Origin: Luteolibacter arcticus
Lineage (GTDB): Bacteria; Verrucomicrobiota; Verrucomicrobiia; Verrucomicrobiales; Akkermansiaceae
Assembly: GCF_025950235.1 (NCBI RefSeq)
Contig: NZ_JAPDDT010000015.1
Coordinates: 62,001-126,000, forward strand
Length of the DNA: 64,000 nt
Direction of reading: 5' to 3'
The notes under the pieces were generated by a model, which did not search any database, was not told the DNA's origin, and saw only the letters and a program-made list of their open reading frames with translations. A program made the position numbers and the translations under genes. Of this stretch, positions 34,106 to 43,069 are shown in pieces. How positions within the stretch are numbered: the first letter of the stretch is position 1; each line of letters starts with the position of its first letter.

Positions 34106-35178
34106 TCCGTCCGGAGTTCTGGAAAAGCGAAGCTCCCGTGATGATGGGCGGCGGGCCGGAGGCGGACGTGCCGGGACTGGTCTTTTTCCGTACCTCCGGC
34201 AGCACAGGGGTGCCGAAGTGGATCGGCCTGAGCCGCCGGGCTTTGCTGGTTTCCGCTGCGGCGGTGAATCGTCATCTCGAAGTCACGTCGTCGAGTTGCT
34301 GGGCGCTCGCCTTGCCGGTCGATCACGTCGGCGGGTTTGGTGTCGCGGCGCGGGTTTTCGAGTCGGGCTGCCGCATGGCGGAGTTCGGGCGGAAGTGGGA
34401 GGTGGTGGAGTTTGCCGCCTGGCTTTCAGATAGCGGCGCGAGCCATCTTTCGCTGGTGCCGACGCAGGTCCATGACCTCGTTGTTGCAGGGCTGCGCGCG
34501 CCGCAGAGTTTGCGTTCGATTGTGGTGGGTGGTGGTGTGCTTGCTGAAGCAACTGGATGCGCCGCGAGGGAGCTCGGATGGCCGGTTCTCGCGAGCTATG
34601 GGATGACCGAGACGGCGTCGCAGGTGGCGACCCAAGGGCTTGATCTACTAGGTTCGCCGTATCAATCCTTACCCATCGCATTGTTGCCGTGCTGGGAAGC
34701 GCGGGTGAACGAGGACGGCCGGATCCTGCTGAAAGGGGATGCCTTGTTCAGCGGCATGCTTGTTGCCGAGGGAGATGGCTGGAAGTACGAGGAACGTCGT
34801 AGTGAATGGCACGTCACTTCCGACTCCGGGAGAATCGATGGCCGTAATCTCTTTCTCACCGGCCGCGCTGACGCGCAGGTGAAGATCCTCGGCGAACTGG
34901 TGGATCCGGTGGCGGTGGAAGCGGAGTTGTTGTCACTTTCGTCACGCCGGGACTTTGTCGTCGTGCCCGTTCCCGATATTCGCGCGGGTAACCGCTTGCT
35001 CCTGGTTCACGAAAGCGACACCTCTGGTCTCCCGGAAGTCCTTGTGGCTTATCACTCATCGTGTCCCGGTTTCCGGCGTATCTCGGCATGTCTCTCCGTT
35101 GAGAAGATTCCTCGGAGTGCGCTGGGAAAACCGCTGCGCAAAGAGCTGTCACAAATCGCCGAGAATCGGGAGATTTGA
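34087..35178 (+). CDS. menE: o-Succinylbenzoate-CoA ligase, short form (363 aa)
   Basis: This is an adenylate-forming enzyme with the P-loop-like A3 motif FFRTSGSTGVPKW near residue 38, A5 ASYGMTETAS, and A7/A8 FLTGRADAQVKILGELVDP with the hinge Asp. A10 contains SALGKPLRKEL with the catalytic Lys. It is about 100 residues shorter than usual MenE because the N-terminal part before A3 is reduced. It activates o-succinylbenzoate for MenB. The gene order menA-menC-menE and the overlap with menC support the assignment. Confidence 0.87.
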   Translation: MEASLLIRPEFWKSEAPVMMGGGPEADVPGLVFFRTSGSTGVPKWIGLSRRALLVSAAAVNRHLEVTSSSCWALALPVDHVGGFGVAARVFESGCRMAEFGRKWEVVEFAAWLSDSGASHLSLVPTQVHDLVVAGLRAPQSLRSIVVGGGVLAEATGCAARELGWPVLASYGMTETASQVATQGLDLLGSPYQSLPIALLPCWEARVNEDGRILLKGDALFSGMLVAEGDGWKYEERRSEWHVTSDSGRIDGRNLFLTGRADAQVKILGELVDPVAVEAELLSLSSRRDFVVVPVPDIRAGNRLLLVHESDTSGLPEVLVAYHSSCPGFRRISACLSVEKIPRSALGKPLRKELSQIAENREI

Positions 35179-35330
35179 AGATTGCCAACCGCTCGACGGG
35201 AGCGAATAGTTCAGGAGTCTTGATTAAAAGACCCCTCCACTTTTTGCCACCGCGTGGTGGCTTGCCAGAGACCGGCGGCGGACCGGTACTCGGCCCTTCT
35301 TACTCCGCCCGCTCCAAAACCAACCCTGCC

Positions 35331-36866
35331 ATGCTTCACCGTGCCGAGGACGTCCAATCGCGCCTGATCGAAATCCAACACGGGGGCGGCGTCGTCCGGA
35401 AACCCAACGGTTCCGCCAAGCAACGATCTCAGCCGGGCGATCTAGGACTCAAAGCCCCCACGCAAACGTCCAAGAGCTTCGTTCTCGACACCAACGTGCT
35501 GCTCCACGACCCGGCCTGCCTCGGTCGCTTCACGGATAATCACATCTGCATCCCGGTGGATGTCCTCGCTGAACTCGATCGCTTCAAGACCGAGCAATCC
35601 GAGCGCGGTGCCAATGCCCGCAAGGTCCACCGCAAGCTGACGGAAATGTTTTCCTGCTCGCAGCGCGTGACCGAAGGCGTGGCCACCGATGGCGGCGGCA
35701 CGATCCGGCTGGTGGTCTATGATTCCGCGCTGTGCCCGAAGAACTCGGACATGCTGCAGCGCTTCCACCGGATCTTTCCCGACAAGGAGCGCGTCGATCA
35801 CCGCATCCTCGCCTGCACGTTGCTGCTGATGGCCTATAACAAGGCTCCCGTGGTGCTGGTCACCAAGGACCTCAACATGCAGCTCAAGGCCCGCGCGGTC
35901 GGGATCGAGTGTCAGGACTATCTCAATGACAAGGTCGATGCCCGCGAGGTCTCCAGCTACGATGTCCGTCGTATCGAGGTCGAGGGATCGGAGATGCAGC
36001 GTTTCGCGAGTTCCGGAGAACTGGAGATCGAAAGTGAGCGGATTTCCGAGCTGGTGCTGAACCAGTACGTGCTGCTGGAAGCCGGCGAGCGGCAGACGAT
36101 GCCTGCACGCATGACTTCCGGTGGCAAGCTGGTCCGCCTGCAAATCCCCGAGGCGCTGAAGATCCAGGACGGCGGCGCGCTCAAGCCGATGAACCTCGGC
36201 CAGCGCTGCCTGATCGATGCCCTGCTCAATCCCGACATTTCCCTCGTCACTTGTTACGGTCAGGCCGGCACTGGCAAGACCTTGGTCGCCGTGGCCGCGG
36301 GTCTCCACGAGATGTTCAACCGCCGCTACAATGGCCTCACCGTCAGCCGCCCGGTTGTGGCGATGGGCGAGCAACTCGGCTTCCTGCCCGGCACGCTTGA
36401 TGAAAAGATGCGGCCGTGGCTACAGCCGATCCACGACGCGCTCGACCTGCTGATGCGCCCCGCGACCCCGCTCGGCCCGCGCCGCAAACAGCCGAAGAAC
36501 GAAGGCGGCGAAGGCGGTGGTCCGGTCAAGAAGCCGTGGGAGCACCTAATGGAGCAGGGGATCATCGAGATCGAGGCGCTCGCCTATATCCGCGGCCGCT
36601 CGATTCCGAACCGCTTCTTCGTGCTGGATGAAGCCCAGCAGCTCACGCCGCAGGAAGCCAAGACCGTGGTGACCCGCATGTCCCGTGGCTCGAAGCTGGT
36701 CATGCTCGGGGACCCCGCGCAGATCGACAATCCGTATGTCGATAGCCGCAGCAACGGCCTAGTCTATACCCGCAACCGGCTCAAAGGCCTGCCCTTCGTC
36801 GCGCACGTTTCCCTCAACCGGGGCGAGCGTTCGGAGCTGGCGGATGCCGGTGCGCAACTGATGTGA
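35331..36866 (+). CDS. PhoH-family protein with PIN domain (511 aa)
   Basis: The N-terminal PIN domain (about 45-180) begins FVLDTNVLLHDP, with a conserved second Asp in PVDVLAELDRFK. The PhoH ATPase domain has Walker A at about residue 310 (GQAGTGKT) and Walker B near 430 (FFVLDEAQQLTPQE). This is the PhoH2/YlaK arrangement, which unwinds and cleaves RNA. ATG 35331 is preferred over an in-frame start at 35175 that overlaps menE and lacks homology. A strong inverted repeat follows the stop. Confidence 0.92.
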   Translation: MLHRAEDVQSRLIEIQHGGGVVRKPNGSAKQRSQPGDLGLKAPTQTSKSFVLDTNVLLHDPACLGRFTDNHICIPVDVLAELDRFKTEQSERGANARKVHRKLTEMFSCSQRVTEGVATDGGGTIRLVVYDSALCPKNSDMLQRFHRIFPDKERVDHRILACTLLLMAYNKAPVVLVTKDLNMQLKARAVGIECQDYLNDKVDAREVSSYDVRRIEVEGSEMQRFASSGELEIESERISELVLNQYVLLEAGERQTMPARMTSGGKLVRLQIPEALKIQDGGALKPMNLGQRCLIDALLNPDISLVTCYGQAGTGKTLVAVAAGLHEMFNRRYNGLTVSRPVVAMGEQLGFLPGTLDEKMRPWLQPIHDALDLLMRPATPLGPRRKQPKNEGGEGGGPVKKPWEHLMEQGIIEIEALAYIRGRSIPNRFFVLDEAQQLTPQEAKTVVTRMSRGSKLVMLGDPAQIDNPYVDSRSNGLVYTRNRLKGLPFVAHVSLNRGERSELADAGAQLM

Positions 36867-36876
36867 ATCGTCCGGT

Positions 36877-36904
36877 AACGGGGGCGTGTGAAAGCGCCCC
36901 CGTT
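36877..36904 (+). terminator. GC-rich hairpin after the PhoH gene
   Basis: A perfect 10-bp stem, AACGGGGGCG (36877-36886) with 36895-36904, encloses an 8-nt loop. It lies 10 bp after the PhoH stop. No T-run follows, so it may be a weak terminator or an RNA-stabilising structure before the lipoprotein gene at 36933. Confidence 0.5.
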
Positions 36905-36932
36905 GACAGGCAATCGGCGCCGCCCTTTACTC

Positions 36933-37517
36933 ATGCCGATGTCGCCCTGGCTCCGCCGCTGCTTGGTCCTTACCCCCCTCCTGATGCCAGGATGCGGGGT
37001 GGTTCCCCAGTCCGGGGGCTGGCGCGACGATCTGGCGATGCACGCCGCCCAGCTCGGCTACCGGAACTGGATCGTCATCGCCGAGGCCTCGTTTCCGGCC
37101 CATAGCCGCGGCGGCGTCCGCCAGATCAATGCCGACGAGGAAATCCCCGTGGTGGTGGACGAGGTGCTGCGGACCCTGGAGCGCACCGAGCACGTGACGC
37201 CGCGGATTTACGTGTCGCGGGAATTGCGTTCGGTGGAAAACGACTACGCGCCGGGCATCGATGAGTTCCGGAAGCGGCTTCAGGGCTCGATGCACGCCCA
37301 TGAGACGACGGAACTGGAGCAGCAGTCGCTGCTCACGCTGATGGAGGACTCGAACAAGACCTTCGAGGTGCTGGTGATCCGCACCAAAACCGCGCTGCCC
37401 TACAGCAGCGTTTTCATGGAACTCCAGCCGGGCTACTGGAATGCCGATTCCGAGTCGGCCCTGCGCGACAAGTTGGAGCGCCAGCGGATGGAAAAGCTGG
37501 CCCGCCCGATTCCCTGA
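36933..37517 (+). CDS. RbsD/FucU-like domain lipoprotein (194 aa)
   Basis: ATG 36933 gives a lipoprotein-type signal ending PGCG (Cys near residue 21). The rest follows the RbsD/FucU sugar mutarotase fold: a helix ending QLGYRNWIVIAEASFPAHS, VVDEVLRTLERT, and a final FEVLVIRTKTALPYSSVF. In mutarotases the first motif reads GHxD, with His and Asp in the sugar site; here GYRN and IAEA replace these residues, while the FPAHS His is kept. The catalytic role may therefore be lost. An exported, lipid-anchored RbsD-type protein is unusual. The RNase III-like gene follows 18 bp downstream. Confidence 0.78.
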   Translation: MPMSPWLRRCLVLTPLLMPGCGVVPQSGGWRDDLAMHAAQLGYRNWIVIAEASFPAHSRGGVRQINADEEIPVVVDEVLRTLERTEHVTPRIYVSRELRSVENDYAPGIDEFRKRLQGSMHAHETTELEQQSLLTLMEDSNKTFEVLVIRTKTALPYSSVFMELQPGYWNADSESALRDKLERQRMEKLARPIP

Positions 37518-37535
37518 AGGCAGGCTGCCGCGGCG

Positions 37536-37820
37536 ATGAACAAGACCGAGGAAATCCGTATCGAGCGCGAATCCGCGTGGATCGGCGATGCCGTATTGGC
37601 GCTTTATGCCCGCTCGTGGGTATTGAAAGAGCGCGGGAACATGGACGGCGAGTGGTTCACGCGGCTGACGTCGAATGGCTTCCTGAGTGCCTTCGGAGCG
37701 CCGACGGCGGTGGAAGCGAAGATCGGCAAGATCTACCGCGAGCAAGGGCTGGATGCGGCGTTTGCGTGGATCGAGGCGGAGTTGATCCCGCTGTTCAGGA
37801 AGCAGATGGCGAAGCGGTAA
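37536..37820 (+). CDS. Small RNase III-like protein (94 aa)
   Basis: The segment RIERESAWIGDAVLALYARSW matches the RNase III signature (E-x-x-GDxVL), and VEAKIGKIYREQGLDAAFAWIE matches the second conserved acidic motif. There is no double-stranded-RNA-binding domain, so it is of the Mini-III size class, which in Bacillus trims 23S rRNA ends; this protein is even shorter. The acidic residues needed for metal binding are present at both motifs, so it may be active as a dimer. No ribosomal genes are adjacent. Confidence 0.75.
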   Translation: MNKTEEIRIERESAWIGDAVLALYARSWVLKERGNMDGEWFTRLTSNGFLSAFGAPTAVEAKIGKIYREQGLDAAFAWIEAELIPLFRKQMAKR

Positions 37821-38016
37821 GGGATTTGCGCTGACGAGCAAACGAAGTTGCTCTCGTTATTCGAAAATGTGTCGGTTGCGGTCTCTTGGCAGGCATGAAC
37901 AAGTGCCATTCCATTGTTCTCGCTGCCATGATAAGCGATCCGACGATGACTCGGCTTTCTTGGCTGCGATCAACTTCTACAGCGCACTCGCCATCGTCTC
38001 ATGTCAATCCATCTCC

Positions 38017-40911
38017 TCACGGCTCGCCCGTGACTTGCACGCGGCCAAAGCGCCGCGGCGTGACCACGGGATCGACCACCCGGACGCGCTCCCAAGTAGC
38101 ATCGATGGATGTGATCATCGCTCCCGCGAGGTCCAGCGCATTCACGTCCGACAGGTTTTCGGCGGTTATAACCTCGTACTGAATGCCCGGGGCCACGGAG
38201 GCACGACGGCGCACAAACTCGATCACCAGCCGGCCTTGGTCATCGACCTCGATGCGCGGTAGCCCGGCGGTGCCGCCTTCTGGCAAGATCGTGCGGTTCG
38301 GCGTGGCCAGATCGCCCGCCTGCGAAGCCAGGTTGAAGGCATATTTCAGCAGGTTCTCGACGCCATCGCCGGCCGGCTCGGACAAGTCTTGGGAGCCGTC
38401 GGATGCGAGCCCGTGGATCATGCGCCAGTAAGCCAGTTCACCGGGGAAGCTGAATTCGTATGCCCCGATATCGGGGGCCGGGCCGCTTTCACGGGTCGAA
38501 CCTCGCTGGTCGCCAGCCAGGCCGGCGATCACGCCTCCGCGATTGATCGCGAGGCTGCCGGGCTGCAGGGCGATGGTGGCGGTCGGGCCGCCATTGTTTC
38601 CCAAGATACCGAGCAACACCTGGGCGGAGGTCACACCCAGGAGATTGCCATTCGTTCCGTGGACCACACCGGTGGCGCTGGTCGCGCCAAAAAGGTTGTT
38701 GGAACTTCCGGCGGAAATGGTCCCGGTTCCGTTTCCGCCGAAGGTGCGAATCGCGTTGTCCGAGTTTCCGGTGAGCAAGCAGTTCACCAGGGTCACCGGG
38801 GTCTCCCAGATCCACAGGATGCCGCCGGGGGAGGTGTTGCCGGTCACCGTGAGGTGACGGAGCGAAGTGGCGACGGCTCCGGCGCTGATGGCCGAGGCGA
38901 GCCCGGTGCCGGTGTTGCCATGGAAGGTGGAGTTTTCGATTTCCAGCAATGGAGATCCTCCCCAGGCCTGGACCGCGCCGCCCTCGTAGGCGGAGTTTCC
39001 GGTGAAGGTGCAGCTCCGGACCACGAGCGAGCCAAAGGACCAGATGCTGCCGCCGGAGTCTTCGACTGAGCCGCCGCGCAAGGTCAGGTGCGAGATGGTC
39101 AGGCTGCCCGAACCCTCGACGAGGAAATGCCGGCGCCCGGAGTCGTTGGCGATATCGAGCGTGATACCCGGAGCTGTGGTCGGGCCGAGGAGGGTGACGG
39201 TGTCGAAGATCCTCAGCGCCGCCGTGTCGCTCGAGTCGTTCCAGCCTTGGGAAAGGGTGATGGTCGAGCCGGCGAGCGTGGGCGAGAAGGTGATGGTCTG
39301 GGCACCCGGGAGCGACCGGGAGTAAGCCAGCGCCTCGCGAAGGCTGGTGATCCCGTCGGTCGAGGTGCTCGTATCCGAGCTCGTGGTGACCGTCAGGCCC
39401 GGCAATTCGGTCACGGTGATGGTCAGCGTGCCCGAGCTCGTATTGCCCGTGGGACTGGCCGGGGATTGGTAGGTGATGGTGTGAACGCCAATGCCGGCGG
39501 TCGCCGGGGTGAAGATCCCGGCGCTTACGCCCGGCCCGGAGAAGGTTCCCCCGGCCGGCGCGGCTCCACTGGCGCTTGCCAAATTCACCGCGGCGGCATC
39601 GGCGCGCAGCGTCAGCTCCGTGGTCGAAAAGGTGACCGGCACTTGTGGGATGGAGGCCCGGTAAAACTCGATGCTCGCCGAGTTGCTGGACACGACGACG
39701 TCCGGTGCCGCGTCTTCATTGACCCTGAGCGTGGCCGTATTGATGAAATTAATGCCGGGCGTGGTGACCCGCAAACCGACTCGCAGGGTGCCGTCGCCAT
39801 TGCCGAGCAGCACGGCGAAGATGGGGCTGAAGGCGCCCGAGATCGGCAAGGCCGGCAACAACACGTCGAGATGGCCGTCGGCATTCATGTCGGCGATGTC
39901 GATGCGCGCGTTATTGCTGCCGAGGTAGTCGGCGCCGGCGGCGACATTGTAGGCCGTGTAGGCGCCGAAAGTTCCATCGCCGTTGCCGAGCCGGACGCCG
40001 ATCAGGTGGCCCGGAAAACTGCTGCCCACCCCGGGCTCGTCGCCCAGCGCCGTGATCAGGTCCAGCTTCCCATCATGGTTCAAGTCCGCCAGCCGGACAA
40101 ACATCTGCAAGGAGGCCGTCGCGACGTAGGAGGTGGCTAAGGTCGGCTCGCTGAAGGTGCCATCGCCCGCGTTCAACAGGATGCCCACCTCACCCAAGTT
40201 CACTTGGTTCACGACGGCCAAATCGGGCCAGGTGTCCCCGTTGATATCGCCGACGGCCATCGACCGGGCCATGGGGGCGAAGCTGCGCACGGACGTGGAG
40301 TAAGCCACGGGCGAGCCGAAGGTGCCGTTCCCGTTGCCCGGAAAGACGACCGCGCTCGTCAGCTGCGGACTGCCCGGGTATCCGATCATCACGACGTCGA
40401 GTTTGCCGTCCTGATCGACGTCCACCAGGTCCATTTCCCTGGCCGTGTAGGTGATTGGCACGGAGGTCGCCGCCTGAAAGGTGCCGTTGCTGTTGCCAAG
40501 CAAGACCTCCAGGGACGGGCTCAGTTGGGACGTGCCGGTCTGTGCGACCACGATGTCGAGTTTGCCGTCCTTGTTGACGTCGCCGAAGCGCGGGATGCCG
40601 AAGCCGGCGATCGGGTAGGCGTCCACCGTGAGGTGAATCCCGCCTCGCGACACCAGGGCATGGGTGGAAGCGTTGCCCCGGGGAAAGCCCGTGCGGACCA
40701 CCTCGTCGAGGCCGTCTCCGTCGATATCCGCGACGTCCAAGTGGAGGTTGGCGGTCGTCGCAGGTGCCATTTGGATGCCATAAAGGCTGCCCAAGTTCGT
40801 GTATTCCGGTGTCTGGGCCCGGAGGCTGCCGGGCATGACCGAGATCAAAAGAGCCGCCAACGAAGTCCCAAGAAAAAGGCGGTTATGATATTTACGTGAT
40901 ACAGGGGGCAT
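38017..40911 (-). CDS. Large exported FG-GAP/VCBS and beta-helix protein (964 aa)
   Basis: ATG 40911 gives a signal peptide (TSLAALLISVMPGSLRAQ). About six FG-GAP/VCBS repeats follow (roughly residues 40-420; motifs such as DIDGDGLDEVV, DVNKDGKLDIVV and LLGNSNGTF). Next is an Ig-like segment (about 425-505), then a right-handed parallel beta-helix of the choice-of-anchor Q type, starting near TSLREALAYSRS (about 522) and DIGAYEF. The C-terminal 140 residues contain GDGVENLLKYAFNLA, a motif shared with the 55906 product. These are calcium-binding surface proteins; the likely role is adhesion or polysaccharide interaction. Confidence 0.86.
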   Translation of the reverse strand: MPPVSRKYHNRLFLGTSLAALLISVMPGSLRAQTPEYTNLGSLYGIQMAPATTANLHLDVADIDGDGLDEVVRTGFPRGNASTHALVSRGGIHLTVDAYPIAGFGIPRFGDVNKDGKLDIVVAQTGTSQLSPSLEVLLGNSNGTFQAATSVPITYTAREMDLVDVDQDGKLDVVMIGYPGSPQLTSAVVFPGNGNGTFGSPVAYSTSVRSFAPMARSMAVGDINGDTWPDLAVVNQVNLGEVGILLNAGDGTFSEPTLATSYVATASLQMFVRLADLNHDGKLDLITALGDEPGVGSSFPGHLIGVRLGNGDGTFGAYTAYNVAAGADYLGSNNARIDIADMNADGHLDVLLPALPISGAFSPIFAVLLGNGDGTLRVGLRVTTPGINFINTATLRVNEDAAPDVVVSSNSASIEFYRASIPQVPVTFSTTELTLRADAAAVNLASASGAAPAGGTFSGPGVSAGIFTPATAGIGVHTITYQSPASPTGNTSSGTLTITVTELPGLTVTTSSDTSTSTDGITSLREALAYSRSLPGAQTITFSPTLAGSTITLSQGWNDSSDTAALRIFDTVTLLGPTTAPGITLDIANDSGRRHFLVEGSGSLTISHLTLRGGSVEDSGGSIWSFGSLVVRSCTFTGNSAYEGGAVQAWGGSPLLEIENSTFHGNTGTGLASAISAGAVATSLRHLTVTGNTSPGGILWIWETPVTLVNCLLTGNSDNAIRTFGGNGTGTISAGSSNNLFGATSATGVVHGTNGNLLGVTSAQVLLGILGNNGGPTATIALQPGSLAINRGGVIAGLAGDQRGSTRESGPAPDIGAYEFSFPGELAYWRMIHGLASDGSQDLSEPAGDGVENLLKYAFNLASQAGDLATPNRTILPEGGTAGLPRIEVDDQGRLVIEFVRRRASVAPGIQYEVITAENLSDVNALDLAGAMITSIDATWERVRVVDPVVTPRRFGRVQVTGEP

Positions 40912-41533
40912 GTGAAGACGGCGGCGATAGGAGGAAAGAGTATGGTCTGGGGGAATATCAGTAGCCTGAAACCGAAAAGAGCACGTGAGGAGTGTGTGTT
41001 CAAAAACCCCCACCCCGACTGAACCCACCCCGACCGGCTTTTGGTCAGCGGCTTGTGCCACCGCCAAACGTCGTTTGCAAGTGGCGATCCCTCGCAGTTG
41101 CCCGCCGTCCGCCGAGCGAATATGGCGCGCCGATGAAGGTCGTTTTGACTGGCGAATATCTCAGCTTCATTAATCCTACCAGACGTTGCGCGGCTTCAGC
41201 CACGTCCGGAGCAGGTGCTGCCCATGCCCGGACATCTCCGAGCTGGACAGGTCACAGGATTAGGAAGCTGACGGGGATGGCAGATTCCCGGGCATGATCC
41301 TCTCAAAGCAATCGCACGAGTGTATGATGCATGTTCCGGCAATGGCTTTTGGCAGGCGGTATAGCCACAGGAATAGCATGGTCTTGAAGCGTGTCGCAGA
41401 GGGACATCGGAACTGACATGGGACAAACCGCCAATGGGAACGTTCCGCAAGAGCTCGGATTCCAGTATCGCGATGCGACACCAGGTCACCGTATGCGGTG
41501 GGCCGTGGGTTACGCGGTCGAGGAAGGCTGGCC
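40912..41533. other. 622-bp intergenic region without a supported gene
   Basis: This is the spacer upstream of the FG-GAP gene (whose leader it contains) and downstream of modB. It holds an 11-bp direct repeat CCCACCCCGAC at 41009 and 41024. Near 41465-41525 there is a segment resembling the structured element at 58456-58540 in the order of its words (GCGACACCA, GGTG, CCGTGGGTT, CGGTCGAGG). Several open frames cross it, none with plausible composition or family resemblance. Confidence 0.55.
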
Positions 41534-42199
41534 TTACAGCGACCGCCCCTTCGTCAGCCTTCCCGCTACCCACAGGGCAACGAAAGCGATCCCTGCGGAA
41601 ACGCCGGCGAGCATCCAGACGCGGTCGTCATTACCGGAGTGGAAGCTGCGGTAGATCGCGAGCGGGATGGTCTCGGTGACGCCGGGGATGAGGCCGGCTA
41701 CCATCATGGTGGCGCCGAATTCGCCGAGGGCCCTTGCGAAGCCGAGTACCAGTCCCGCGGCGATACCGCGCCGTGCGAGTGGGACGCTGACGCGGGAGAA
41801 GACTTGCCACGGGGTTTTGCCGAGCGTGGCGGCGGCTTCTTCAAGGTGCCGTGGAACTTCCTCGAAGGCGGTGCGGATGCAGCGCAGCAACAGCGGGAAG
41901 GCCATGATCGCTAGCGCGAGAACGACTGCTTTCCAAGTGAAGATGACTTCAATGCCCCATTTATCTAACATGCTGCCAAACGGGCCTTTTCTCCCGAATA
42001 GCTTGAGCAGCACCAAACCCGTGACCACCGGCGGCACCACCAGCGGCAGCATGACGAGGGTCTCGACCAGGGCCTTGCCCGGCCACTGTTTGCGGGCGAG
42101 CCACCAGCCGAACGCAAGGCCGAAGGGCAGCGACGCGATGATCGCCGCTGCCGACACGCCGAGCGTGAAAAGGATGAGCCTGAAATCGTCCGCCGTCAT
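41534..42199 (-). CDS. modB: Molybdate ABC transporter permease (221 aa)
   Basis: There are five or six transmembrane helices and the ModB signatures LVMLPLVVPPVVTGLVLL and the cytoplasmic loop LEEAAATLGKTPWQVFSRVSVPLA, with FARALGEFGATMMVAG after it. It forms the channel for molybdate or tungstate. It overlaps modA by 4 bp. The ATPase gene modC, usually next, is absent; after modB there is no gene on this strand for 600 bp. Confidence 0.94.
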   Translation of the reverse strand: MTADDFRLILFTLGVSAAAIIASLPFGLAFGWWLARKQWPGKALVETLVMLPLVVPPVVTGLVLLKLFGRKGPFGSMLDKWGIEVIFTWKAVVLALAIMAFPLLLRCIRTAFEEVPRHLEEAAATLGKTPWQVFSRVSVPLARRGIAAGLVLGFARALGEFGATMMVAGLIPGVTETIPLAIYRSFHSGNDDRVWMLAGVSAGIAFVALWVAGRLTKGRSL

Positions 42200-42924
42200 T
42201 TCTCCGCCAGCCCGAACCCGGGGGCTGTGAAGATCTTCGACGCTTCATCCGATTTCAGGAAGTCTGCAAATTTCCTGGCTTCGTCCGCCTGCTTGGTCGC
42301 GGTGCAGATGGCCACCGGATAGACGATCGCCGGAGCTTCCCCGGCGGGGACGGTCCAGGTGACCTTCACCTTCTTCGAGATGGCGGCGTCGGTTTTGTAA
42401 ACGATGGCAGCATCGGCGTTGCCGGCTTCCACGGCGGCGAGCGCGGCGCGGACATTCTCGCTGCCCACGCACTTCGGGCCGATGCTTTCCCAGAGGTTCT
42501 GCTGGGTCAGCCAGGTCTTGGCATAGACGCCGGCCGGGACCGCGACGGGATCGCCGATCGCGATTCGCTTGAAATTCGCGAGGTCGGCTCCGCTGGACAC
42601 CTTGGCGTCGGATTCGGCGGGCACCGCAATGACGAGGGAGTTGGTAAGCAGCTTGGTGACGTCGCGCACCAGCTTGGCCTTCTCGAGTTTCGCCATCGTC
42701 ACCTCGTCGGCGGAAATGAAGACATCGAGCGGCGCGCCTTCCTCGATCTGGCGGGCCAGCACGTTCGATCCGGCGAAGGCCGGCGTGACCTTGGTGCCGT
42801 GCGCTTTCTGGTACGCGGCGGCGACTTCGTTGACGGCTTCCGCGAGACTGGCGGCGGCGGCGACGCGGAGTTCACCTGCTGCGGCGGCGAGCGAGGAGAG
42901 CAGGAGGAGAAACAGGGCTTTCAT
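42196..42924 (-). CDS. modA: Molybdate-binding periplasmic protein (242 aa)
   Basis: A signal peptide (LFLLLLSSLAAAAG) leads into AAAASLAEAVNEVAAAY and FAGSNVLARQIEEGAPLDVFISAD, which are characteristic of ModA. NADAAIVYKTDA and the C-terminal domain are also typical. It binds oxyanion for ModB. The gene starts the modAB unit; the 145 bp upstream are shared with the divergent E1-alpha gene and could hold both promoters. Confidence 0.94.
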   Translation of the reverse strand: MKALFLLLLSSLAAAAGELRVAAAASLAEAVNEVAAAYQKAHGTKVTPAFAGSNVLARQIEEGAPLDVFISADEVTMAKLEKAKLVRDVTKLLTNSLVIAVPAESDAKVSSGADLANFKRIAIGDPVAVPAGVYAKTWLTQQNLWESIGPKCVGSENVRAALAAVEAGNADAAIVYKTDAAISKKVKVTWTVPAGEAPAIVYPVAICTATKQADEARKFADFLKSDEASKIFTAPGFGLAEK

Positions 42925-43069
42925 GAAATGAGAGTCTGGGGCGAAGCTTTGGCTCAGACAGAAGCACCGGCATCATATACTGCAAGAGCGCGGGAATGCA
43001 GCGGACGGTCCTCAGGCATGTCTCCATGCTGGCCAATTGCCCGGCGATCCGGCAAGAGAATCGGTGGCC

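Noticed and set aside
39088..40140. Long plus-strand open frame opposite the FG-GAP gene
   Set aside because: It reads through the antisense of FG-GAP repeats; composition and lack of a plausible start argue against it.
41196..41573. 125-codon minus-strand frame in the 622-bp gap
   Set aside because: It overlaps modB antisense and has no signal, domain or ribosome site; the region looks non-coding.
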